Shown here in pieces: positions 1 through 7,745 of a stretch of DNA of 64,000 nucleotides. A program made the translations under genes and the position numbers. Positions within the stretch are counted from its first letter, which is position 1. Each line of letters starts with the position of its first letter. The DNA lies in the NCBI RefSeq assembly GCF_033406955.1, contig NZ_CP137734.1:5828001-5892000 (forward strand), given 5' to 3'. Origin of the DNA: Streptomyces violaceoruber (GTDB lineage Bacteria > Actinomycetota > Actinomycetes > Streptomycetales > Streptomycetaceae). Below the pieces are notes generated by a model. That model had not been told where the DNA came from, did no database searches, and was given only the letters and a program-made list of their open reading frames with translations.

Positions 1-530
1 ACGAGGTCCTCGGAGGAGTACGTCCCCATGTCGTCACCCACGGCCGCGCTGCCGCCGGCCTCGACGGTGAGCCCGCCGTCTCCGGCGCCGGTGTACTCGT
101 CGATGATCTCCTTGGCGTTCTCCCGCTCCTTGGTGTCACCGCCCTTCACATGGGCGAGCACCATCGCCTGCTCGCCGTCCTCGGAACGGAGGTCCGGGTT
201 GCCCGTGTCCCAGTACGAGATCACGTTCGCGACGGTCTTCTCCTCCTTGAGGCCGGCCGTCAGCTTTTCCCCCTGCTGCCGGGCGTTCGCGGCGTCGACG
301 CCGCCCTCGGGGGCACGCACCAGCAGGACCAGGTTCGACTCACCGCCGAACTTGTCGGTGATGACCGTCCTGGCCCTGCTGGACTGGGAGGACGGGTCGT
401 CGAAGCCGCCGGGCAGGAGCTTGCCGAACGCGCCGGCGCCCAGGGCTCCCATGAGGACCACGGCCACGGCTGCGACGACGAGTACCAGCCGGGACCGGCG
501 GATCGCCAGTTCGGCTATGCGGTCAAACAC
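1..530 (-). CDS. MMPL-family (RND-type) membrane transporter, N-terminal part
   Basis: Only the first ~176 residues lie in the window; the gene runs off the left edge. The GTG start (530-528) is preceded by AAGGAGAG at good spacing. The protein opens with a short basic cytoplasmic tail (FDRIAELAIRRSR), one hydrophobic helix (about residues 13-35), and then a soluble periplasmic-type domain containing the GGFDDPSSQS and ESNLVLLVRAPEG segments typical of actinobacterial MMPL proteins. Family members are proton-driven exporters or flippases of lipids and other hydrophobic compounds. The substrate cannot be told from this fragment. The 208 bp upstream carry a minus-strand TTGACG element and probably its promoter. 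Confidence 0.85.
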   Translation of the reverse strand, partial: MFDRIAELAIRRSRLVLVVAAVAVVLMGALGAGAFGKLLPGGFDDPSSQSSRARTVITDKFGGESNLVLLVRAPEGGVDAANARQQGEKLTAGLKEEKTVANVISYWDTGNPDLRSEDGEQAMVLAHVKGGDTKERENAKEIIDEYTGAGDGGLTVEAGGSAAVGDDMGTYSSEDL

Positions 531-738
531 GCACTCTCTCCTTGCGTTCTCACGGCGTGAACCCATGGCCCGCGCTGGTGGTGGGGGTGCGGCGGAGCCG
601 CTGCCCCGCCGCCGGCCATGACGCTATCCACGCCGTAAGTGTCTTTGGCAGTGCGAGATTTTCCTGACACCGTCAAGTCGTTCTCGTACTCCCTCTCGCA
701 AGGGTCCGTGCTGTCGGTCCGAACGTGTCCCGAGCTGG

Positions 739-894
739 TCAGCGGCCTGTTCCGGGTGGCTGGACAACCGGCGCGCTCTCGCCCTCGTCGTCCCGCTCGC
801 CCTCTGCCTGGGAGGGAGTGGTGTGCGGCACGTCGGGGGTGTCCGGCTCGTCGTCGCGTTCGCCCTCGGCCTGGGACGGGGTCGGCTCGCTCAT
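739..894 (-). CDS. 51-residue acidic peptide with duplicated TPSQAEGERDDE repeat
   Basis: A small gene starting at ATG 894-892 behind a strong AGGAGGAGGT site and ending in TGA. The longer in-frame ORF start near 990 is rejected because it lacks a comparable ribosome binding site and reads through the SD. The peptide is highly acidic and contains the 12-mer TPSQAEGERDDE twice, separated by a Pro/Asp-rich spacer, with no hydrophobic segment. I recall similar short peptides in other Streptomyces but know of no function. It lies 77 bp downstream of the histidine kinase gene on the same strand, so it may be cotranscribed with it. Coding status rests on the RBS and the exact repeat at protein level. 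Confidence 0.6.
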   Translation of the reverse strand: MSEPTPSQAEGERDDEPDTPDVPHTTPSQAEGERDDEGESAPVVQPPGTGR

Positions 895-971
895 CGTGGT
901 ACCTCCTCCTGCCGGGCGGTCACGGCACGGGTACCCCGTCCGGGAGACCGGCACCATCCGGCCGCCAGGAC

Positions 972-2399
972 CTAGAGCGGCGCCCACCACGTCACCGTCG
1001 TCCCCCGCCCCCGGCCCCCGGCGTCGGCGCCGTAGTCGGCGACCCGCAGGCGCACCCCGTCCCGGCCCTCCGGCGAGGGGGCGGGCGTCTCGACGGCGAT
1101 CTCGACGCGGGAGACGTCCGGGCGCGCCGACGCGGCGGCCAGCGCGTCGCGCAGGGCGGTGAGCAGGCGGTCGGCGACCCGGTCGGGCACCCGGGCGTCG
1201 ACGGGGCCCCTGAAGTGCGTGGACGGCGCGGTGCCGAGCCGGGCGGCGGCGGACGCGGTCTCGCGCAGGACCCGGCCGCGCAGGCCCGCCGGCGGGCCTG
1301 CCGGGGGCTGCTGGAGGGTGAGGATCGCCGTACGGACCTCACCGACCGTGGAGCGCAGCTCCTCCACCGCGCGGCCGAGGATGTCACGGACGTCGTCGGC
1401 GCCCGGGCGGCGCCGGGTGGACTCCAGCATCATGCCGGTGGCGAACAGCCGCTGGACGACCAGGTCGTGCAGGTCCCGGGCGATGCGGTCGCGGTCCTCG
1501 TAGACCGCCAGCAGCTCCCTGCCGCGCCGGGCGTCGGCCAGGACGAGGGCGAGCGCCGCCTGCGAGGCGAACTGCGTCGCGAGCAGCCGCTCCAGGTCCG
1601 TGTACGGGCGTCCGCCGCGGCGTCGGGGCAGGGCGAGGGTGCCGATGAGCCGGCCGCCCGCCTGAAGGGGCAGCATCATGCTCGGCCCGAACCGGTGCCG
1701 CACGTGGGTCGTCATGCGCGGGTCGGTCGCCGAGTCGTCGACGAACACCGGCTCGCCGCCCAGGAGCTGTTCCAGGACCGGGCTGCCCGGCTCGATGGTC
1801 GCGCCGACCATGCCGTCCGGGTCGTCGGGCGTGGAGGCGGTCACGATCGCCATGCCGCCCTCGGCGGTCGGGTGCAGGATGACGCCCGCGCAGGCGTCGG
1901 CGAGCAGCCGGGCCCGTTCGGCCACCGTGGTCAGCGCGTCGCCCGCGCCCTCCTCGGTGAGCAGCGCGGTGGTGACGGCGGCCGCGCCCTCGATCCAGCG
2001 CTCCCGCTGCCGGGCCGTCTCGTACAGCCGGGCGTTGCCGATCGAGACACCGGCCTGCACGGCCAGGACCCGCAGCAGCTGCTCGTCCTCGACGGTGAAC
2101 GGCGCGGCCCCGGCCCGCCCGGCCAGCCGCAGCTCGCCGAACTCCTCGTCCCGCACGTGGACCGGCATCCGCAGCAGGGGCGCCGTCTCCGGTACGGGGC
2201 GGTCCGGCCCCGGGGTACGGATCTCGGCGAGGCCGCCCGCGTCCGGGTCCGCGACGACCAGGTCCGCGCGGTCGGCGCTGGTCAGCTCGGCGGCTCCGTC
2301 CACGATGTGCTGCAGAACGCCGCGCAGGTCCAGGGCGGTGCCGACGTCCAGGAGGGCCTCCAGGAGACGGGCCAGTCGGGGCGCGGGCCGCGCGCTCAT
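972..2399 (-). CDS. GAF-GAF sensor histidine kinase (DevS/NarL-partner type) with degenerate ATPase domain
   Basis: A soluble 475-residue protein. Two GAF-like sensor domains (about residues 10-125 and 140-290) are followed by a HisKA_3 dimerisation segment whose phosphoacceptor is H311 in RDLHDLVVQRLFATGM. This architecture resembles DevS-type kinases that phosphorylate LuxR/NarL response regulators. The C-terminal HATPase_c region is abnormal: the N-box asparagine expected in ALSNxxRHA is replaced (RDALAAASARPD, near 417), and the ATP-lid/G2 region between DYGADAG (455-461) and the final TTVTWW strand is missing. It may therefore be a poor or inactive kinase, or depend on a partner. No response regulator gene lies nearby. 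It starts 35 bp after the mbl-like gene and is probably in its transcript. Confidence 0.85.
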   Translation of the reverse strand: MSARPAPRLARLLEALLDVGTALDLRGVLQHIVDGAAELTSADRADLVVADPDAGGLAEIRTPGPDRPVPETAPLLRMPVHVRDEEFGELRLAGRAGAAPFTVEDEQLLRVLAVQAGVSIGNARLYETARQRERWIEGAAAVTTALLTEEGAGDALTTVAERARLLADACAGVILHPTAEGGMAIVTASTPDDPDGMVGATIEPGSPVLEQLLGGEPVFVDDSATDPRMTTHVRHRFGPSMMLPLQAGGRLIGTLALPRRRGGRPYTDLERLLATQFASQAALALVLADARRGRELLAVYEDRDRIARDLHDLVVQRLFATGMMLESTRRRPGADDVRDILGRAVEELRSTVGEVRTAILTLQQPPAGPPAGLRGRVLRETASAAARLGTAPSTHFRGPVDARVPDRVADRLLTALRDALAAASARPDVSRVEIAVETPAPSPEGRDGVRLRVADYGADAGGRGRGTTVTWWAPL

Positions 2400-2434
2400 G
2401 CGTCAGGCTTCCCCGGTCGCCGCCCGGCGGCGGA

Positions 2435-3517
2435 TCAGTCGGAGTCGGCGTGCGAGTCGGAGCCGGCGGTCGTCGGGTGCAGGACCAGCGGCTCCACCCG
2501 GCCCTCCAGCATGCTGCCGAGGCCCTGGACCGCGCACACGTCGGGCCGCTCCGCGATGTGCACCGGCATACCGGTGGCCTGACGCAGCATCTGGTCGAAG
2601 CCCGGCAGCAGCGCGCTCCCGCCGACCATCATGATCCCGCGGTCGGCGAGGTCCGCGACCAGGTCGGGCGGGCAGTCCCGCAGCACCTTGCCGATGCCGT
2701 CGAGCACGGCCGTCAGCGGGGTCTGGATGGCGTTGCGCACCGTGGCGGTGTCGACCCGCACACTGCGGGCCAGCCCGGTCGCCACGTCCCGGCCGTGGAT
2801 CTCGGTGGACGACGGTCCCTGCGGGGTCAGCCCGTTGCCGGACAGGGCGAGCTGCAACGGGCGCACGGACTGGCTGGGCAGCACCAGCTCGTGCTGGTGG
2901 CGCAGCAGCTGCACGATCGCGTGGTCCACGGCCTCGCCGCCCACCGGAACGCGCACCGCGGTCACGATCGAGCCCAGGGAGAGCACCGCGACCTGCGTGG
3001 CGTGCGCGCCGCACACCATGATCATCGTTGCCTCGGGCTGCTCCACGGGCAGTCCGCAGCCGACCGCCGCAGCGATGAGCGTGTCGACGAGTTCCACGCG
3101 GCGCGCGCCGAGCCCGACCAGTGTCTCGATCGCCGCGCGCTGGGACAGCGGATCCGCGTCGTGCGGGGTGCAGACGGCGGCCCGCAGCCGCGGCTTGCGG
3201 CGCAGGGCGCGGCGGACCCGGTCGCCGAGCAGATGACGCAGCATGCGCTGGGCCATCTCGATGTCGACCACCGTGCCGCCGGAGACGGGCCGCACGACAC
3301 GGATGTAGCCGGGGGTGCGGCCGGTCATCTTCTCCGCGAAGTCGCCGACCGCGATGAGCGCGCCCGTGCGGGTGTTGACCGCCGCGGCGGACGGCTGGTC
3401 GACGACGAGCCCGGCACCCTTGACGTACACGCGGGTCCGCGCCGCGCCCAGGTCGACGGCGAAGTGGCAGCGGCGCAGCGCCTCCAGACTGGCGGTATTG
3501 GCAGTACTGGCGGTCAT
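2435..3517 (-). CDS. mbl: Mbl/MreB-like bacterial actin with degenerate nucleotide-binding motifs
   Basis: A 360-residue actin-fold protein of MreB length. The ATG at 3517 has GGGAGGATT at good spacing; upstream in-frame codons lack such a site. MreB family features are the phosphate-1 loop VDLGAARTRVYVKG (from residue 21), the segment VELVDTLIAAAVGCGLP (corresponding to the EEPxAAAIGAG helix), the VLSLGSIV strand and the adenosine-motif GIMMVGGSALLPG (294-306). The phosphate-2 motif, DxGGGTTE in MreB, reads MVCGAHATQ (167-175), so hydrolysis may be lost. Streptomyces carry MreB plus Mbl, which acts with MreB in spore-wall synthesis. The degenerate sequence and solitary locus (no mreCD) suit Mbl rather than MreB. 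The symbol is inferred from this and remembered synteny. Confidence 0.75.
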   Translation of the reverse strand: MTASTANTASLEALRRCHFAVDLGAARTRVYVKGAGLVVDQPSAAAVNTRTGALIAVGDFAEKMTGRTPGYIRVVRPVSGGTVVDIEMAQRMLRHLLGDRVRRALRRKPRLRAAVCTPHDADPLSQRAAIETLVGLGARRVELVDTLIAAAVGCGLPVEQPEATMIMVCGAHATQVAVLSLGSIVTAVRVPVGGEAVDHAIVQLLRHQHELVLPSQSVRPLQLALSGNGLTPQGPSSTEIHGRDVATGLARSVRVDTATVRNAIQTPLTAVLDGIGKVLRDCPPDLVADLADRGIMMVGGSALLPGFDQMLRQATGMPVHIAERPDVCAVQGLGSMLEGRVEPLVLHPTTAGSDSHADSD

Positions 3518-3549
3518 GGCGAATCCTCCCGAGAGCGCGGACCGTGCGG

Positions 3550-3568
3550 GGCCGCCCGGTGGGCGGCC
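3550..3568. terminator. Hairpin in mbl leader, downstream of the VMAP operon
   Basis: Perfect 8-bp stem GGCCGCCC / GGGCGGCC with a 3-nt loop. On the minus strand it lies about 120 nt after the stop codon of the 1,352-residue protein gene and shortly before the mbl start. It could terminate the upstream operon or structure the mbl leader. There is no U-tract, as is usual in Streptomyces. Confidence 0.45.
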
Positions 3569-3686
3569 TCTTAGGCACTGATCGTGCGCGGCCGCGCGGG
3601 CGGGCGCCCGCTGGAGGGGGCCGGGCGGGGGGCCGCTGAACGAGGGGAGTTCCCGGCGCGGCCCGGGAGGACCGCGCCCGGCCGGG

Positions 3687-6600
3687 TCAGCGGAGGTCCG
3701 CCGCCGGACCGGGGCGCCCGCCGCCCTCGACCAGGTGGTACCAGCCGGTGTCGTCGGCCAGCGGGCGGAAGAGGTTCGGCGGGAAGGCGGGCCCGTACTG
3801 CCCCTCCTCGCGCACCTCGTCGTAGTACAGGGAGTCGGAGAGCACGACGACGGCCTGCGCGGCGGAGGCGTCCAGGACCGCGCCGACCGCGTCGGCGTCG
3901 GCACGGCCCAGTGACTGCTCCCCGTTCCCGTCCAGCCCGAACTCCACCTGCCAGAACTCGATCCGCAACCGCAGGCCGGCCAGGCGGGCCAGCCGCCCGG
4001 GCAGACCTTCGACGGTCGCCCTCAGGAGCGGGGCGGCCTCGGCCCGCGGCGCCAGCAGCACGAGCGGGCCACCGGGCTCGTCCACCAGTTCGTAGGCGGC
4101 GGCGTCCGCCCCGCTGTCCGCCAGCAGCTCCGTGACCAGGCCGTGCAGTGCCGCGCCAGCGTCGCGGTCCACCGGGCCGTCGGCGAGGGTGTAGCGGGCG
4201 CAGGCGCGGAAACCGGTGTCGAAGTCGATCCAGGGCGGCTCGTCCGGCTCCTCCTCTTCCTCCGGCCCAGGATCCTCGTCCAGTTCCGGCTCCGGTTCCA
4301 GGCCCTCGGCGCGCATCGCTTCCCGCAGCGCTGCCCGGCTCTCCGCCCGTTCCTCCCTCTCGTCCGCTTCCGCCCGGGCCTGTGCCGTGTCGTGCTCGGC
4401 GTCGTCGTCCAGCAGGGGCGTCCAGAGGCCGTCCTCCGTGGGGAAGGGGCCCTCCGGCAACTCGTCCGGCGCGGACACCGTCGACTCGGGGGCGCCCGGC
4501 TCCACGGGGCGCTGCTCGTACTCGGTCCACGGGGGCGCGTCGTCCACCGGTTCGGCGTACTCCTCGCGCAGCTCCCGGCCCAGCGCCGTCAGGGCCGGGC
4601 TCCGTCCGCCGGACAGCTCGTACTCCTCGTACACCTCCAGCGCCTCCTCGACCCGGCCCTGGCGGCGCAGGGCGATCAGGCAGAGGCGGCGGAAGTCCTC
4701 CCGGTGCGGGTGGGCGCGCAGCAGGCCGGACAGTTCGGCGGCGGCCCGGTCGTACTCGCCGAGGACCAGGTCCAGCTCGGCGCGCTTGGTGTGCAGGGCG
4801 AGCCGCAGCCGCAGCAGGCGGGTCCGGGCGGTGCGGGCGGCGGGGCCGGGCACGCCCGCCAGGGGCTCGGCGTCGCCCCACAGCGACAGCGCCCCGGAGA
4901 CCAGGTCGTGCGCCTCGGCGAGCGCGCTCTCCAGCCGGGCCGCGTCGGCGCGCCGCACCAACTCGTCGCAGCGCACCAGGTCCAGCTCGTCGGCGCTGGT
5001 GTGCAGGGCGTAGCCGTGGGCGGCCGTGGCCAGGACGCCCGGGCCAAGGATCTCCGCGAGCCGCTTCGCCAGCCGGGTCGTCTCGCTCCGCGGGTTGCGC
5101 GGCTCGTTGCCCGGGTCCCACAGGCCCCACCGCAGCTCCTCGTGGGTCACCGTGCGGCCGTGCTTGAGGAGCAGCATCGCGAGCAGCGCGCGCACGTCCC
5201 GCGGCAGGTCGGCCGGACCGTCCGGGAGGCCGACCCGCAGCGGGCCCAGGGCCCGGTACCGGCGCGGCGCGTACGCCTCGCCCGCGCGGGCGAGCAGCGC
5301 CGGGTCCCCGAGCAGGTCGAGGCCCCGGGCCTGGGCCGCCGGCGAGGGAGACAGCAGCTGGTCGAAGGCGTGCGCGTAGTGGATCCGCAGGGCGGTGGGC
5401 AGCCGGTCCAGGCGGCGGGAGTCGACCGGGACGGCCGGGCGCGAGGTCCCCGACGTCAGCCGCAGCAGCACCTCGCACAGGGCACGCAGGTCCGCCGAGC
5501 GCGCCCCCGGCCCCGAGGCCAGAGCCGGTTCGAAGAGGCTGAGCCGGACCGTGCCGTCCGGCAGGAGGACCACCCGGGACGCCTCCAGCCCGCCGTGCGC
5601 CAGACCCGCCCGGTGCAGGGCGGTGAGCGCCCGGGCCAGCTGCGCCCCCACGGACACCGTCAGCGGCACCGGCAGCCGCCCGTCCCCGGACCGGGTGAGG
5701 GCGCCCAGCGCTATGCCGTCGAGGTGCTCCATGACGACGTACGGGACGTCGCCCTCGATGCCCGCGTCGAGCACGGTCACCAGGTTCGGGTGGGAGAGCC
5801 GCGTCAGCCGGCGCGCGTTGCGCAGGAACGTCTGGCGCGCGGCCGGGCCGGTGGCCGGGTCGTGCAGCCGGATCGCCACCGTCCGGTTCGTCGGCGCGGG
5901 GTGGGCCGCGGTCCGGTCCGCCGGGGTCCGGTCCGGTGCCGTCCGGTCCGGTCCGGTGTCCTCCGCCAGCCAGATCCTGCCGGACGGCGTGAGCCGTCGC
6001 GTGGGCCGGTAGCGGGCGCCCAGGCCGGGCGGGAAGGGCGAGGGGGCGGAGGGCCGCTCCCGCACGGTCAGCTGCCGGACGCTCTCCTCGCTGATCGTCG
6101 CGAACGACTCGCTCGGGCCGGCCCGCTCGGTGCCCTTCCGGGAGGGGATCAGCGCGCGGAACTCGCCCGGCGAACGCCCCGCCCGGTCGTCGATCAGGCC
6201 GCCGGTGCGCAGCAGCAGGTCGTGGGTGCGGTTGCGGGCGGTGCGGGGCAGCCCGCGCAGGAGCAGCTCGCGCACTCCGGGGCGGAAGGCGTAGGAGCCG
6301 GGCGGCCCGGCGACCGTGGTCAGCAGTCCGCCGAGGATGACCTCGGCCAGGTGCTGGGGCCGCGGGTCCGGCTCGACCGCGGCCTGCACCAGCCGCATCA
6401 CGGGCAGGTCGGGGCGCCCCAGCGCGAGATGGCCGGCCAGCCGGTAGGCCTGCGGGGAGGCGCTGGCGCGGAAGCGCAGGACGAGTTCCTCGGGCGACAG
6501 CCGCGCGACGTCGGTGCGGTCGTCGGCGTCGGCCGGCAGCGGTCGGTGCAGCGCCGCGGCCGCGCCCGGGTACGGGGTGCCGCCCGGGCTCGCGACCAGG

Positions 6601-7745
6601 GCGGCCCAGTTCGCCAGCCACTCGGGCCCGGGCTCCAGCACGGGGACGTGCACGGTCCCCTCGGGGGCGCGGGGCGCGGCGGTGTCGTACGGCGTGAAGG
6701 CGAGCGAGGCGCTGGGCGCCGCCCGGTGCGGGGCCGACAGCCGGCCCGGGACCGGCGGCAGGGCGGTGTCCCGCCACAACTGCTCGGGCAGCGGCTGGAG
6801 CACCGCCAGGGGCGCGCGGCGTGCCCAGCGGCGCAGCGTGGCGAACCACCGGACGCCGTCCGGGCCGGCCCGCCACTGCGGCCCCATGCAGTCGCTGATC
6901 AGCAGCATCACCGTACGGCCGTCGGCGGGGATCTGGGCGCCGTCGCCGCGGGCGGTGCCGTCGGGGTCCGCGCGGTGCAGGGTGACGGTGCGGAAGACGC
7001 CCGACTGGGCCAGGGCGGCTTGCAGTTCGCGCACGAGGGGCCGCCAGACGGGCATCGTGGGGCCCGCGTCGTGCACCAGGTGCAGGCGCAGCCACCGTTC
7101 CCGTACGGGGCGCAGCACGGGCAGCCACCACTCGGGGCCGGCGCCGAGGCGCGCGATGCGGTCGGCGGTCGCGGCCTCGTCCACCTCGTGGCCGACGGGC
7201 GCGTCGGCACGGCGCTTCAGCGGCCGCAGGGCACGCTGCAGCGCCAGCGTGTGGCGCAGCATCGGCGGTGCGGGTGCGAGCAGGGCGCTGTGCGGCTGCG
7301 CCGCCGAGGTGCCCGGCGCGGGGGCGGGGGACGGCAGGCGCAAGGGGGTGCGGGGGGCCTCGGAGCGGGTACTGGGCCGCCCCGGCCCGTCGCCCCACGG
7401 CCCTTGTCCCGGCCCCCGGCCCCGGTTCCGGTCCCCGTCCCGGTCACGCTCCCGGTCGCCGTGCCGGTCCCGCTCCGGCTTCCGGTCGCGCTCCCGTTGC
7501 CCGTCGCCTTCCTGGCCCTGCTCCCGGGTGCCCTCCGGGGCCGGTGGCGGCTCCGCCGGCCGCGGCCCGGACGCCGGGCCGTCGGGCGGGTCCTGCTCCG
7601 GGGGCTCCATGTGACCGGCCAGCCACAGGAGTTCGGCCAGCTCCAGCGGCGTCGGGCGGGCACCGGTGGCCGCCGCCCGGCCGAGGAGATCGGCGAGGAG
7701 GGGCAGAGGCGGCGGGTCCGGTGTGCCGGGGCGGTCGGTGGGCAT
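3687..7745 (-). CDS. SAV_2336-type multidomain protein: vWA-like region, pseudokinase, SARP winged helix-BTAD, unassigned C-terminal domain
   Basis: A 1,352-residue protein; its ATG shares one base with the stop codon of the MoxR gene (TGATG). In order: a small helical N-terminus (15-47, LLADLLGRAAATG); a charged Arg/Asp repeat linker (80-112); a vWA-like alpha/beta region (about 200-400) with LHLVHDAGPTMPVW in the MIDAS position and MLLISDCMG; a helical region (415-540); a protein-kinase-like region (575-770); a SARP/OmpR-type winged helix (830-915); a BTAD-type TPR region (920-1070); an acidic Glu/Asp linker (1075-1195); and a C-terminal domain (1200-1352) that I do not recognise. In the kinase region the VAIK lysine is Arg (R626), HRDxxxxN reads HGGLEASR (717-724) and DFG reads LFE (737-739), so it should be a pseudokinase. 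It matches what I recall of SAV_2336 N-terminal-domain proteins found beside MoxR ATPases. In this operon it probably serves as the vWA partner and as a sensor/regulatory hub. Confidence 0.8.
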   Translation of the reverse strand: MPTDRPGTPDPPPLPLLADLLGRAAATGARPTPLELAELLWLAGHMEPPEQDPPDGPASGPRPAEPPPAPEGTREQGQEGDGQRERDRKPERDRHGDRERDRDGDRNRGRGPGQGPWGDGPGRPSTRSEAPRTPLRLPSPAPAPGTSAAQPHSALLAPAPPMLRHTLALQRALRPLKRRADAPVGHEVDEAATADRIARLGAGPEWWLPVLRPVRERWLRLHLVHDAGPTMPVWRPLVRELQAALAQSGVFRTVTLHRADPDGTARGDGAQIPADGRTVMLLISDCMGPQWRAGPDGVRWFATLRRWARRAPLAVLQPLPEQLWRDTALPPVPGRLSAPHRAAPSASLAFTPYDTAAPRAPEGTVHVPVLEPGPEWLANWAALVASPGGTPYPGAAAALHRPLPADADDRTDVARLSPEELVLRFRASASPQAYRLAGHLALGRPDLPVMRLVQAAVEPDPRPQHLAEVILGGLLTTVAGPPGSYAFRPGVRELLLRGLPRTARNRTHDLLLRTGGLIDDRAGRSPGEFRALIPSRKGTERAGPSESFATISEESVRQLTVRERPSAPSPFPPGLGARYRPTRRLTPSGRIWLAEDTGPDRTAPDRTPADRTAAHPAPTNRTVAIRLHDPATGPAARQTFLRNARRLTRLSHPNLVTVLDAGIEGDVPYVVMEHLDGIALGALTRSGDGRLPVPLTVSVGAQLARALTALHRAGLAHGGLEASRVVLLPDGTVRLSLFEPALASGPGARSADLRALCEVLLRLTSGTSRPAVPVDSRRLDRLPTALRIHYAHAFDQLLSPSPAAQARGLDLLGDPALLARAGEAYAPRRYRALGPLRVGLPDGPADLPRDVRALLAMLLLKHGRTVTHEELRWGLWDPGNEPRNPRSETTRLAKRLAEILGPGVLATAAHGYALHTSADELDLVRCDELVRRADAARLESALAEAHDLVSGALSLWGDAEPLAGVPGPAARTARTRLLRLRLALHTKRAELDLVLGEYDRAAAELSGLLRAHPHREDFRRLCLIALRRQGRVEEALEVYEEYELSGGRSPALTALGRELREEYAEPVDDAPPWTEYEQRPVEPGAPESTVSAPDELPEGPFPTEDGLWTPLLDDDAEHDTAQARAEADEREERAESRAALREAMRAEGLEPEPELDEDPGPEEEEEPDEPPWIDFDTGFRACARYTLADGPVDRDAGAALHGLVTELLADSGADAAAYELVDEPGGPLVLLAPRAEAAPLLRATVEGLPGRLARLAGLRLRIEFWQVEFGLDGNGEQSLGRADADAVGAVLDASAAQAVVVLSDSLYYDEVREEGQYGPAFPPNLFRPLADDTGWYHLVEGGGRPGPAADLR

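Noticed and set aside
739..990. 83-residue version of the small repeat peptide
   Set aside because: The ATG at 990 lies within the end of the kinase gene and lacks an RBS; the AGGAGG belongs to the inner ATG at 894.
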